DNA of 64,000 nt from Perlucidibaca piscinae DSM 21586 (GCF_000420045.1 NZ_ATUE01000009.1:1-64000), one strand, 5' to 3'; numbered from the stretch's first letter, positions 8,621-16,926 are shown. Notes: generated by a model from the letters alone, not told the origin. Numbers and translations: made by a program.

Positions 8621-9625
8621 ATGATGAACAACAAAACCATCGCCCGTCTGGGCCTGATCGCCGTCGCTCTCGGCGCCTCAACTGCCGCTTCGGCTCAGAA
8701 GTTCTGCGTCTATGACCCGGTGGGAGCCCAGGGTTCCTTCTTCGCGATGGCCAAGGACTATGCGCTCGCCGCCAAGGGATGGGGTGTGCCCAGTCTCGAG
8801 CTCAAGGCCTACACCGACGAGCGCGTCGCCGCCGAGGACTTCAAGGCCGGCCAGTGCGATGGTGTGGCCATCACCGGTCTGCGTGGTCGCGCCTTCAACC
8901 CCTATGTGGGCAGCATCGACTCCATCGGTGCGGTGCCGTCCTACAAGCACCTGAAAACCGTGATCCAGGTCCTGGCCAGTCCGCAGAGCGAAGCCAGCAT
9001 GAAGCGTGGCGCCTATGAAGTGGTCGGCATCATTCCGCTGGGAGCTGCCTTCGTGTTCGTGCGTGACCGCAGCATCAACTCGGTCGAGAAGGCCGCCGGC
9101 AAGAAGATCGCCGTGCTCGACTTCGACAAGTCGCAGGCGCGCATGGTGCAGCAGCTGGGCGCCCAGCCGGTGGCATCGGACATCACCAACTTCACCACCA
9201 AGTTCAACAACGGCCAGGTCGACATCGTGGTTGCCCCTGGCATCGCCTACAAGCCCTTCGAAATGTACAAGGGTCTGGGTACCCAGGGCGCGGTCTACCG
9301 CTTCCCCCTTGCCCAGCTCACGGCCAACATGATGATCCGCACCGACAAGTTCCCGGCCGGCTTCGGGCAGAAGTCGCGTCAGTACGTGCTCAGCCAGCTT
9401 GGCACGGCTGACCGCACCATTGCCAAGGCCGAGGCGGACATTCCGGCCAAGTTCTGGCTCGATCTGAGCCCGGCAGACAAGGACAAGTACAACAACATGA
9501 TGCGTGAAGCCCGTATCCAGATGACCAAGGAAGGCTTCTACGATCCCAAGATGATGTCGATGCTGAAGAAGGTTCGCTGCAAGATCGAGCCGGCCAATGC
9601 CGAGTGCGCCGACAAGCTGGAGTGA
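8621..9625 (+). CDS. Periplasmic solute-binding protein of the DUF6091/TRAP-like type
   Basis: 334 residues with a clear signal peptide (LGLIAVALGASTAASA, cleavage near residue 25) and a mature binding-protein fold. The mature part starts KFCVYDPVGAQGSFFAMAKDY, and two Cys near the C-terminus (RCKIEPANAEC) could form a disulfide. Similar proteins, annotated as putative solute-binding proteins, are common in Moraxellaceae (recalled, not searched). No transporter permease lies next to it, so the ligand and partner are unknown; it may work with a distant TRAP system or as a sensor. Own terminator follows. Confidence 0.65.
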   Translation: MMNNKTIARLGLIAVALGASTAASAQKFCVYDPVGAQGSFFAMAKDYALAAKGWGVPSLELKAYTDERVAAEDFKAGQCDGVAITGLRGRAFNPYVGSIDSIGAVPSYKHLKTVIQVLASPQSEASMKRGAYEVVGIIPLGAAFVFVRDRSINSVEKAAGKKIAVLDFDKSQARMVQQLGAQPVASDITNFTTKFNNGQVDIVVAPGIAYKPFEMYKGLGTQGAVYRFPLAQLTANMMIRTDKFPAGFGQKSRQYVLSQLGTADRTIAKAEADIPAKFWLDLSPADKDKYNNMMREARIQMTKEGFYDPKMMSMLKKVRCKIEPANAECADKLE

Positions 9626-9650
9626 TCCTGCGGGTGCATGGATGATGTGC

Positions 9651-9680
9651 TGAAAAAGCCGCCTTCGGGCGGCTTTTTCA
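9651..9680 (+). terminator. Terminator between the solute-binding protein gene and the ubiquitin-domain gene
   Basis: Perfect 13-bp stem (9651-9663 with 9668-9680), stable TTCG tetraloop, with A run and T run at the ends. It isolates the next gene from upstream transcription. Confidence 0.9.
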
Positions 9681-9790
9681 TGCCTGCAAGCTTCGGCAAG
9701 GTTGGCGACAGTCAGTGGCATAGAGTGGCATGTTGAAAATAGCGCCGCCATGCCGTCGGTGGTTGTGAGCACCATACAAGGAGTCAAGAC

Positions 9791-10981
9791 ATGCCAGCAT
9801 TTGCATTTGCGCGGTTGCACCCTCCCGCAGCCCTTGTCCGGCTGCGCAGTGCCAGTGTGCTGTGCGGGCTCATGCTGCTGATGGCAGTGACGCAGGCACA
9901 TGCCATGCAGATCTTCGTCGATGGGCCGTCAGGGGAGATCACGCTCGATGTCGAACCCAGTGACAGCATCGAGAACGTCAAGGCGAAGATCCAGGACAAG
10001 ACAGGGACTCCGCCCGAGCGTCAGAGTCTCACCTTTGGCGGCATGGTGCTTGAAGATGGCAGGACGCTGGCGGACTACAACATCCAGAAGGAAGCCGTGC
10101 TGACCCTGGCCTTGCCTGGCATGCGTGACTTCACGGCGGTGCTGCGTGCGGCGCCGGCCACGTTGATGCTGCACAGCCAGGTGCGCTGGCAGCAAGGCGT
10201 GCTGTCATTGCGCGACACGGCCTCCGATGCGCGCGACATGGCAGTTCTGGTGTCGGCGCAGGGTGCCCGTCAGCGTGGAGGCAGAGGTGGCGAGGGCTAC
10301 GACGCCAAGATCAATGACCTGCTGATCGGACGCACGTTTGCGGCGAATGCCGGCGGTCACTGGGGTGTCATGCTGCTGGCTGGTGACAGCGACTTCCGGG
10401 CGGGCAGCGATCTGGACGTGCAGGCAACGCAGTTTGGTGCCGCCCTGTTCGTGGAGCGTCAGCCGGCATCCGGTCGTCGTGTCTTTGCCCTGGCGGGCAT
10501 GGCACACACTCGCTATCAGGAAAAACTCCGTGACACGGGGATGATCGTGCGTGATCGTGCCGAAGGTCGACGCGTCGACGGACTGCTGGGCATCGAGCAG
10601 GCGGTCGGATCGCACATGGCCTTTCGTTCCGTGCTCCGCGGCTCCACCGAGCGCATTGCACGGTCAGCAGTGCTTGATGAGCGACGCGATATCCACTTGG
10701 GGACGCTGGAGAACGCGGTGCGCGTGACGCCGGCGGCGCCGACCCGGTCGGGCATCTTCGTCTTGTCACCCTACCTCGAGGCCAGTCACACGCTGGTCAC
10801 CGCGCCCGAGCTGCTCTCGCCAGGCACTTCGGGTCATGGCTTTGCGACAATTTCATTAGGCATCCAGAGTCACCCCGGCAGACGCTTTCCATTGGTCCTC
10901 CATGCCAGGGTGCAGCACAGCCGGGGACTGGATGCGTTTCGTGGCAATGGTTTGGATATTGGCGTCAGCTACGCGTTCTGA
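9791..10981 (+). CDS. Secreted ubiquitin-domain protein with autotransporter-like barrel
   Basis: 396 residues. Residues 1-38 form a signal peptide ending TQAHA. The predicted mature protein begins exactly at a ubiquitin Met1 (residue 39): MQIFV, then ENVKAKIQDK, LEDGRTL and DYNIQKE match eukaryotic ubiquitin word for word. By hand alignment about 49 of 75 positions are identical to human ubiquitin, with one deleted residue near ubiquitin 12. Lys27, 29, 33 and 63 are kept; Lys6, 11 and 48 are replaced (Asp, Glu, Met); the Leu8-Ile44-Val70 patch is Pro-Thr-Ala; the RLRGG tail is absent and the chain continues as PGMRDF. Residues from about 145 to the end look like an autotransporter beta-domain (GYDAKINDLLIG..., alternating hydrophobic strands) ending in the outer-membrane signature YAF. 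AAGGAG lies 7 bases before the start. Surface display of the ubiquitin domain is inferred. Confidence 0.88.
   Translation: MPAFAFARLHPPAALVRLRSASVLCGLMLLMAVTQAHAMQIFVDGPSGEITLDVEPSDSIENVKAKIQDKTGTPPERQSLTFGGMVLEDGRTLADYNIQKEAVLTLALPGMRDFTAVLRAAPATLMLHSQVRWQQGVLSLRDTASDARDMAVLVSAQGARQRGGRGGEGYDAKINDLLIGRTFAANAGGHWGVMLLAGDSDFRAGSDLDVQATQFGAALFVERQPASGRRVFALAGMAHTRYQEKLRDTGMIVRDRAEGRRVDGLLGIEQAVGSHMAFRSVLRGSTERIARSAVLDERRDIHLGTLENAVRVTPAAPTRSGIFVLSPYLEASHTLVTAPELLSPGTSGHGFATISLGIQSHPGRRFPLVLHARVQHSRGLDAFRGNGLDIGVSYAF
9905..10132 (+). other. Ubiquitin domain coding segment
   Basis: Encodes residues 39-114 of the secreted protein. This is the region alignable to ubiquitin positions 1-76. The match is at sequence level, not just fold level, which is unusual for bacterial beta-grasp proteins such as ThiS, MoaD or UBact, and points to descent from a eukaryotic ubiquitin. 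Confidence 0.9.
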
Positions 10982-11016
10982 GACTGCTGCGGGCGCCTGT
11001 GGAATGTCCGGAAACG

Positions 11017-11053
11017 AAAAACCCGCCTCGATGTGAATTTTGGCGGGTTTTTT
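11017..11053 (+). terminator. Terminator after the ubiquitin-domain gene
   Basis: 11-bp stem (11017-11027 with 11042-11052) around a 14-nt loop, followed by T residues; 36 bp past the stop codon. With the hairpin at 9651-9680 it frames the gene as a single transcription unit. Confidence 0.8.
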
Positions 11054-11078
11054 GTTGCCATGAAATGGCGTCGAGAGG

Positions 11079-11155
11079 TGGTGGCTACGGCTGGACTTGA
11101 ACCTGCGACCCCAGCATTATGAGTGCTGTGCTCTAACCGACTGAGCTACGTAGCC
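11079..11155 (-). tRNA. tRNA-Met (anticodon CAT)
   Basis: 77 nt on the minus strand including an encoded CCA. The acceptor stem GGCTACG/CGTAGCC is fully paired. The anticodon stem CAGCA/TGCTG holds the loop CTCATAA, giving CAT. The D-arm GCTCAG...GAGC and T-loop TTCAAGT are standard. The paired 1-72 position and overall form fit an elongator Met tRNA; a tRNA-Ile with lysidine at the CAT anticodon is the alternative to exclude. Confidence 0.93.
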
Positions 11156-11226
11156 AAACAAGCCGCGAATCTTAGTTTTCACTCCGGAGCCTGTCAAGGA
11201 CTCCGCCGCAAAACCTCGACCTGCTG

Positions 11227-12639
11227 TCAGCGTGCCTCGTGCCAGAGCGGAATGCGTCCCGGCACCTGAAGGCCGGCGCTGGCTTCGGCATCCGGCTCCA
11301 CCCACTGCGGGGCATCCGCACTCAGGGCATTGATCGACTCGACACGGGTCACGCGCACGTCGGCAAAGCGGCCGATCAGCGCGGCATCGCCGGGGAAATG
11401 TATCCAGCGCGTGTTCTCGGCGATGCCGATGAGCCAGCCGTCGAAGCGCGTCGACGGACGGTCCACCAGCACGCGCTGCACGCTGCCCAGCATGGCGTCA
11501 GTCTTGTGGGCGGTGTTGCGCGCGATTTGCGTCTTCAGTGCCTGCAGACGCTGTTTCTTGACGCTTTCCGGGGTGTCGTCGGGCAGTTCCGCCGCCGGCG
11601 TGCCGGGGCGCTTGCTGTAGACGAAGCTGTAGGAATGGTCGAAGCCGACGAAATCGATCAGGTCCAGGGTGTCCTGGAAGTCCTGGTCGGTTTCGCCGGG
11701 GAAACCGATGATGAAGTCGGACGACAGCTCGATGCCCGGTTTCGCCGCCTTGAGCCGGGTGATGATGTCGCGATAGACACTGATCTCGTGATTGCGCTTC
11801 ATGGCCGCGAGGATGCGGTCGGAGCCGCTCTGCACCGGCAGGTGCACATGCGCGGCCAGCTCCGGCAGCTCGGCATGGGCGCGGATCAGCGCGTCGCTGA
11901 ACTCCAGCGGGTGCGAGGTGGTGTAGCGGATGCGGCCGATGCCGGGCACGGCCGCGACCGCGCGCAGCAGCGACGCGAAGTCGCAGATGCTGCCGTCATG
12001 GCGGGGACCGTAGTAGCCGTTGACGTTCTGGCCGAGCAGGGTGACTTCGCGCACGCCCTGGCGGGCGAGCTGGGCAACTTCGGCGAGCACGTCGTCGAAG
12101 GGGCGCGAGACTTCCTCGCCACGGGTGTAGGGCACGACGCAGAAGGTGCAGTACTTGGAGCAGCCCTCCATGATCGAGACAAAGGCCTTGTGACCCTCCA
12201 CCCGTGGCTCGGGCAGGAAGTCGAACTTCTCGATCTCGGGAAAGCTGACATCGACTTGCGACAGCCGGGTGCCGTCACCGCGCGTCACGGCGTCCAGCAT
12301 CTCCGGCAGACGGTGCAGCGTCTGCGGTCCGAACACCAGGTCGACGTAGGGCGCGCGCTTGAGAATGCCTTCGCCTTCCTGGGAGGCCACGCAGCCACCC
12401 ACGCCGATGACCACGTCGGGCCGGCTGCGCTTGAGCTTGTGCCAGCGCCCGAGCTCGGAGAACACCTTCTCCTGGGCCTTTTCGCGGATCGAGCAGCTGT
12501 TCAGCAGCAGCACGTCGGCCTCGTCCGGGTTGTCGGTGCGGCTCAGGCCATGGCTGCTGGCAAGCAGGTCGCGCATGCGGGACGAGTCGTACTCGTTCAT
12601 CTGGCATCCCTGTGTCTCGATGTACAACTTGCCGGCCAT
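11227..12639 (-). CDS. miaB: tRNA-2-methylthio-N6-isopentenyladenosine methylthiotransferase MiaB
   Basis: 470 residues of a radical-SAM enzyme that adds the methylthio group to i6A37 of tRNAs reading U-starting codons. The N-terminal UPF0004 domain carries three cluster Cys (TQGCQMNEYDS, LLLNSCSIREKA, GVGGCVASQEG). The radical SAM CxxxCxxC is in GCSKYCTFCVVPYTRGEE, followed by a C-terminal TRAM domain (VLVDRPSTRFDGWLIG). The frame stays open far upstream, but the start at 12639 matches the family N-terminus MAGKLYIETQGCQMN and fits the -10 box just upstream. Divergent from slt. Confidence 0.95.
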   Translation of the reverse strand: MAGKLYIETQGCQMNEYDSSRMRDLLASSHGLSRTDNPDEADVLLLNSCSIREKAQEKVFSELGRWHKLKRSRPDVVIGVGGCVASQEGEGILKRAPYVDLVFGPQTLHRLPEMLDAVTRGDGTRLSQVDVSFPEIEKFDFLPEPRVEGHKAFVSIMEGCSKYCTFCVVPYTRGEEVSRPFDDVLAEVAQLARQGVREVTLLGQNVNGYYGPRHDGSICDFASLLRAVAAVPGIGRIRYTTSHPLEFSDALIRAHAELPELAAHVHLPVQSGSDRILAAMKRNHEISVYRDIITRLKAAKPGIELSSDFIIGFPGETDQDFQDTLDLIDFVGFDHSYSFVYSKRPGTPAAELPDDTPESVKKQRLQALKTQIARNTAHKTDAMLGSVQRVLVDRPSTRFDGWLIGIAENTRWIHFPGDAALIGRFADVRVTRVESINALSADAPQWVEPDAEASAGLQVPGRIPLWHEAR

Positions 12640-12670
12640 GTCTGCGTTACCCGTATTGCCTGAGGGCGAC

Positions 12671-12676
12671 ATTATA
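12671..12676 (-). promoter_or_regulatory. -10 box of the miaB promoter
   Basis: TATAAT on the minus strand, 32 bases before the miaB start codon. The -35 position (about 12694-12699) reads CCGACT, a partial match. Confidence 0.5.
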
Positions 12677-12741
12677 CAGGTATGCTTGGGCGAAGTCGGG
12701 CCGGGTGGCGGCAGTGCGGGCGAGGGCAGGGAGACAGCGGC

Positions 12742-14670
12742 ATGACGTGGGTGGCGAGCAAGGGATGGCAAGGGCTGCTGGCAGGGGCGTTGCTGTGGCT
12801 TCCGGGGTCGCTGCCGGCTGCCGACGCGGACTGGCTGAGTGCGCGGGATGCCTATCGCCAGGGCAATGTGGCTGCGTTCACGCAGGCTGCCGATGCCTTG
12901 CAGGGCTCGGTACTGCAGCCCTATGTGCCGTACTGGCAGCTGCTGTTCCGTATCGAGACGGCAAGTGATGCCGAGGTGCGTCGCTACCTGGCGCAGCAGG
13001 CCACCCCGCTGCTGGCGCAGCGGGTGCGTGTCGAGTGGTTGCGTCGGCTGGCGAAGCGACAGGACTGGAAGACCTTTCAGCAGCATTTCGCCGAGCTCGA
13101 CCAGGCCCCCGAGATCGAGCTGCAGTGCCTGTTCCTGCAGTCGCAGCTGGCGCTGGGTCAGCGCATGGATGCTGCCCGTTACAAGGACGCGGTATGGCTG
13201 ACCGGCAAGGACCAGCTCTCGGTCTGCGACCCGGTGATCACGGCCTGGCAGAACCAAGGCGTGATCAGCGAGGAGGACCGCTGGTTGCGACTGCGTCTGG
13301 CGCTGGAGGCCGGCAGCCAGCCGCTGGTGCGCTTCCTTCTGCGCAGCCCGGAGGGTGAGCTGCCAAGCATCGAGGATCTGCGACTGGTGGCCGAGGCGCC
13401 GACCGAGTTCATCACCCGCGCCGACCTGGGTCGGCGCGATCAGCGCGAGCTGGCGGCCTGGGCTTACGGTCGCTGGGCGCGTCGTGACCTGCCGGCGGCG
13501 GTCGCCATGCTGGAGAGCGATGGCGGACGCCTGGGCAAGGAAGCTGCCGTGGCCTGGCGGCAGATAGCGCTGGCGGCGGCGCGCGAACTGGATCCGCGCA
13601 GCGAGCGCTTCTTCGCGCTCAGCGAAAAGGCCTGGTGGCCTGTGGCGCATCACGAAAACCGGTTCCGCCTGCTGGTACGTTACGGCCGCTGGCCTGAGCT
13701 GCTGGCGTTGCAGGAACGGGTGCCTGCCGCCGTGCGCGAGCGCCGTGACTGGCAATACTGGCATGCCGTCGCGTCGCTGCAGCTGCCCGGTGCGGCCCGT
13801 CATCGCCAGGCCCGCGAGACACTCTGGCAGCTGATCCGCCAGGATGACTACTATGGCCTTCTGGCGCGTGAGCAGCTGGGGCTGAGTCTACCCGCGGCGC
13901 AGACGCTGACGGTCGATCCGGTGGCCCGTGATCGTGTCCGTGCCAGCCCCGGCGTGCAACGCGCCTTGGCGCTGTTTGCCTTGAACCAGCGGGTTGATGC
14001 CAACAACGAATGGCAGCATGCCTTGCGTGGCGTTGACGAGGCCTTCCGGCTGGCGGCGGCCGAGGTTGCCGAACAGGCTGGCTGGCTGGATCGCGCCATA
14101 CTCGCGGCGGAGCTGATGACCAATCCGGGCGATCTTGATCGTCGCTTCCCGATGCCGCATCGCGACCTGGCCGATGCCAGCACGCGAGATGCCGGACTGG
14201 AGCTGGCCTGGGTCTATGGTCTGATTCGCCAGGAGAGCCGCTTCATGCCGGCGGCGCGCTCGCATGCCGGTGCCGGTGGCCTGATGCAGCTGATGCCGGG
14301 CACCGCGCAGTGGGTGGCGGATCGTCTCGGCGAGCCCTGGCAGGCCGAGCGTGTCAACGACATTGCCACCAACATGCGTTACGGCAGCTACTACCTGCGT
14401 CATGTCCTCGACGAGCTTGGCCATCCGGTGCTGGCCACGGCCGGCTACAACGCCGGTCCGCGGCGGGCCCTGGCCTGGCAGGCCGACGTGCCCATGCCGG
14501 CGACGCAGTACGTCGAGAGCATTCCCTTTGGCGAGACCCGTGACTACGTGAAGAAGGTGATGACCAATGCCGTGCACTATTCGCGTCGTCTCGGCACTGG
14601 CGAGACCCGCCTGTTGAGTCGTCTGGGCAGCATTCCGGCGCGTCAGCCGGCGGTCATCGAGGGGCCTTGA
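12742..14670 (+). CDS. slt: Soluble lytic murein transglycosylase (Slt70 type)
   Basis: 642 residues, close to E. coli Slt70. A signal peptide (about 1-27, LPGSLPAADA) sends it to the periplasm. A long helical U-ring domain fills the middle. The C-terminal catalytic SLT domain has the Glu in VYGLIRQESRFMPAARS, then GAGGLMQLMPGTAQWVA, and YNAGP near its end. It cleaves glycan strands to 1,6-anhydro-muropeptides. The start at 12742 has GGGAG about 9 bases upstream. It is the first gene of a tight run ending with the metallo-hydrolase at 21090. Confidence 0.93.
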   Translation: MTWVASKGWQGLLAGALLWLPGSLPAADADWLSARDAYRQGNVAAFTQAADALQGSVLQPYVPYWQLLFRIETASDAEVRRYLAQQATPLLAQRVRVEWLRRLAKRQDWKTFQQHFAELDQAPEIELQCLFLQSQLALGQRMDAARYKDAVWLTGKDQLSVCDPVITAWQNQGVISEEDRWLRLRLALEAGSQPLVRFLLRSPEGELPSIEDLRLVAEAPTEFITRADLGRRDQRELAAWAYGRWARRDLPAAVAMLESDGGRLGKEAAVAWRQIALAAARELDPRSERFFALSEKAWWPVAHHENRFRLLVRYGRWPELLALQERVPAAVRERRDWQYWHAVASLQLPGAARHRQARETLWQLIRQDDYYGLLAREQLGLSLPAAQTLTVDPVARDRVRASPGVQRALALFALNQRVDANNEWQHALRGVDEAFRLAAAEVAEQAGWLDRAILAAELMTNPGDLDRRFPMPHRDLADASTRDAGLELAWVYGLIRQESRFMPAARSHAGAGGLMQLMPGTAQWVADRLGEPWQAERVNDIATNMRYGSYYLRHVLDELGHPVLATAGYNAGPRRALAWQADVPMPATQYVESIPFGETRDYVKKVMTNAVHYSRRLGTGETRLLSRLGSIPARQPAVIEGP

Positions 14671-15297
14671 ATGCGTGCTGACTCCTCACCCAACGACCCG
14701 TTGCGCAGCCTGCGACTGCTGGCCTGGGGTGCGCTGCTGAGCGTGGCGCTGCTGCTTGGTGCTGTCGCCGCCTGGCGCGCCTTCATGCCGGTCGACAGCG
14801 GCCTGCCGGTGCTGCCGCTGGGCGGCGACTTCAGTCTCGGCGATGACAGGGGGCAGACCTTCCGGCTTGGTGACCAGCGTGGCCAGGTCGTGCTGCTGAG
14901 CTTCGGTTTCACCAGCTGCCCTGACATCTGTCCGCTGACCCTGGCGCGCTACCGTGCCGTGCTGGCCGGTCTGTCGCAGGATGCCGCACGCCTGACGCCG
15001 GTGATGATCAGCGTGGACCCTGCGCGTGATACGCCCGCGCGCCTGCATGAATACGTGCGCTACTTCCATCCCCGCATCATCGGACTGACCGGCACACCGG
15101 CCGAGCTGGCCGTGGTGGCACGCCGTTTCGGGGCGGTGATCCGGGTGCCGGCTCCCGGCGAGCCAGGCCAGGTCATGCACAGCGACTACCTGTACCTGCT
15201 TGATACCCAGGGGCGCGTGCGCCGTCTTTATGATCAGCAGGCCGGTGTCGATGCCATCGTCCGCGAGGTTCGAGCCCTGCTGCGCGAGGCGCGCTAG
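14671..15297 (+). CDS. SCO1/SenC-family copper chaperone
   Basis: 208 residues with one N-terminal membrane anchor (about 13-35) and a periplasmic thioredoxin fold. The copper-binding CxxxC is in FTSCPDICPLTL and the third ligand His is in VMHSDYLYLLD. SCO proteins deliver or reduce copper for the CuA site of cytochrome c oxidase, whose subunits are encoded at 47.8-52.1 kb. The ATG follows the slt stop with no gap, so the two are translationally linked. The next gene is another copper chaperone. Confidence 0.93.
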   Translation: MRADSSPNDPLRSLRLLAWGALLSVALLLGAVAAWRAFMPVDSGLPVLPLGGDFSLGDDRGQTFRLGDQRGQVVLLSFGFTSCPDICPLTLARYRAVLAGLSQDAARLTPVMISVDPARDTPARLHEYVRYFHPRIIGLTGTPAELAVVARRFGAVIRVPAPGEPGQVMHSDYLYLLDTQGRVRRLYDQQAGVDAIVREVRALLREAR

Positions 15298-15353
15298 AAG
15301 CCGCCGCAGCGCGGCGCTTGCGGTGTCTGTCCTGCACTTGTCATGGAGATGTT

Positions 15354-15851
15354 ATGAGCAACTGCTTCAGTATGCGGTCGGGTCTGCGTGTGGCGATCTG
15401 CCTGCTCGCGTTCGGGTGTGTCATCCCTGCCGCCGTGGCGGGCGTTAAAGCGACGGATGTCTGGATTGGCGAGGTGCCGCCCAGCAGCGACGTCGCCGCC
15501 GGCTATCTGGTGCTGCGCAACGAGGGCAGACAGCCCATGGCACTGACGGCAATCAGCAGTCCGGTGGCCAGACGTGTCGAATGGCATGACGTGCAGCATC
15601 AGGACGGCATGGTGAAGATGCAGCCGCGCCAGTCCGTGCTGCTGGCCCCCGGGCAGCAGCGCGTGCTGGGCCCCGGTGACAGCCATCTGATGTTGATCGG
15701 GCTGACACGGCCGCTGGCGCTGGGCGAGCGGGTCGCACTCACCCTGCAGTGGCAGGACGGCTCCCGGCAGACAGTGACGGCGACAGTGCGGCCACGTCCG
15801 TTGCCCGCCGCACCGGCAGCAACGCATCACCATCACCACGGTCATCATTGA
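15354..15851 (+). CDS. PCuAC-family periplasmic copper chaperone
   Basis: 165 residues. Signal peptide (about 1-30, cleavage after AAVA), then a cupredoxin-like DUF461/PCuAC domain. The copper site is H..M..M...H.M: WHDVQHQDGMVKMQP and later GDSHLMLIGL. The C-terminus is a His-rich tail (ATHHHHHGHH) that probably adds a second metal site. PCuAC works with SCO to build the CuA centre of cytochrome oxidase. The start at 15354 has GGAG upstream. It lies 56 bp after SCO in the same run. Confidence 0.9.
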   Translation: MSNCFSMRSGLRVAICLLAFGCVIPAAVAGVKATDVWIGEVPPSSDVAAGYLVLRNEGRQPMALTAISSPVARRVEWHDVQHQDGMVKMQPRQSVLLAPGQQRVLGPGDSHLMLIGLTRPLALGERVALTLQWQDGSRQTVTATVRPRPLPAAPAATHHHHHGHH

Positions 15852-15864
15852 AACGGGAGCAGGC

Positions 15865-16926
15865 ATGCAGGGGTTGGCACGGGGAGTGATGGCGGGGATG
15901 GCCGGGGTGCTGCTGGCGGCCTGTGCCGATGAGCCGGCACCGGCCAAGGCGCGTCCGCTGCCGACCGTCGAAGTGACCGGCGTGCGCGAGATCGAGCGTG
16001 CGACCACGCTGTCCGCCATCGGTACCCTGCGCGCCAACGAAAGCCTGATGGTGCGTCCGGAGATCAGTGCCCGTGTGGTGTCACTGGGTTTCCGCGAGGG
16101 CCAGCCGGTGCGTCGCGGCCAGCTGCTGGTTCAGCTTGATGACGCCCAGGCGCGTGCCGACATGGCGTCGGTCGAGGCGGCGCTCGCGCTGGCACGGTCC
16201 GAGCTGCGCCGGGCCACGGCCCTGCCTGCGGATCTGATCGCCCGGCATGAGCTCGAGCGTCTGCAGGCCCAGCTTGCGATGCAGCAGGCAGCCCTGGCGC
16301 GTGCCCGCGCGGTACTGGCAAAAACCCGTATCCTGGCCCCCTTTGACGGTGTTGCCGGTCTGCGCCTGTTCAGTCCCGGCGAGGTCGTGCAGCCGGGCCA
16401 GGACCTGTTCTCGCTGACGGCCCTGCAGCCCATGAAGCTGGATGTGCCGGTACCGGAGAGTCGTGCCGGTGACGTCCGTGTCGGTCAGGTGGTGAGCGCC
16501 ACGATTGCGGCACTGCCGGAGGCGGCAGTGACCGGTCGCGTCGCGGCCATGGAGCCGGCGCTCGATGCCGGGTCGCGAGCCCTGCGGCTGCGCGTGCTCA
16601 TCGACAACCCGGGTGGTCGTCTGCAGCCGGGCATGACGGCCCGCATCAGTCTGGCCACCTCGGCACCCGTGCGGGTGCGCGTGGTGCCGGATCAGGCGGT
16701 GGTGCCCATGGGCGGCCACCAGGTGGTGTTCGTGCTTGGCGAGAAGAATGTCGCGACAGCTGTGGCCGTGCAGCCCGGGTTGCGCGTTGACGGCCTGACC
16801 GAGATCGGCGATGCCCTGGCGCTTGCGGCCCAGGTGGTGGTCTCCGGTCAGAACAAGCTCAACAAGCCGTCACAGCCGGTGCGTCCGATACCGTTCCCGG
16901 CCGGTGGCGCGGACGTCATGCCATGA
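15865..16926 (+). CDS. RND efflux periplasmic adaptor (membrane fusion lipoprotein)
   Basis: 353 residues. Lipoprotein signal with lipobox LLAAC (Cys at about residue 20). The order is biotinyl-lipoyl half, helical hairpin (about 95-150), second lipoyl half (ILAPFDGVAGLRLFSPGEVVQPGQ) and beta-barrel/membrane-proximal domain, as in the AcrA/MexA/MexH family. It bridges the inner-membrane pump to an outer-membrane channel. It overlaps the pump gene by 4 bases. No TolC/OprM-like channel gene is nearby, so the outer channel must come from elsewhere. Confidence 0.92.
   Translation: MQGLARGVMAGMAGVLLAACADEPAPAKARPLPTVEVTGVREIERATTLSAIGTLRANESLMVRPEISARVVSLGFREGQPVRRGQLLVQLDDAQARADMASVEAALALARSELRRATALPADLIARHELERLQAQLAMQQAALARARAVLAKTRILAPFDGVAGLRLFSPGEVVQPGQDLFSLTALQPMKLDVPVPESRAGDVRVGQVVSATIAALPEAAVTGRVAAMEPALDAGSRALRLRVLIDNPGGRLQPGMTARISLATSAPVRVRVVPDQAVVPMGGHQVVFVLGEKNVATAVAVQPGLRVDGLTEIGDALALAAQVVVSGQNKLNKPSQPVRPIPFPAGGADVMP

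Noticed and set aside
9791..10981. Ubiquitin match as eukaryotic or vector contamination
   Set aside because: The segment is in frame with a bacterial signal peptide and barrel, has a bacterial ribosome site and terminators, no intron, and differs from known ubiquitins at about a third of positions.
11227..13803. An 858-codon version of miaB extending upstream
   Set aside because: The extra N-terminal sequence overlaps slt in antisense and lacks protein character; the -10 box at 12671 supports the short form.
15823..15848. His-rich tail of the PCuAC protein as an engineered His tag
   Set aside because: It is HHHHHGHH within a natural metal-binding protein, and histidine-rich tails are common in copper chaperones.
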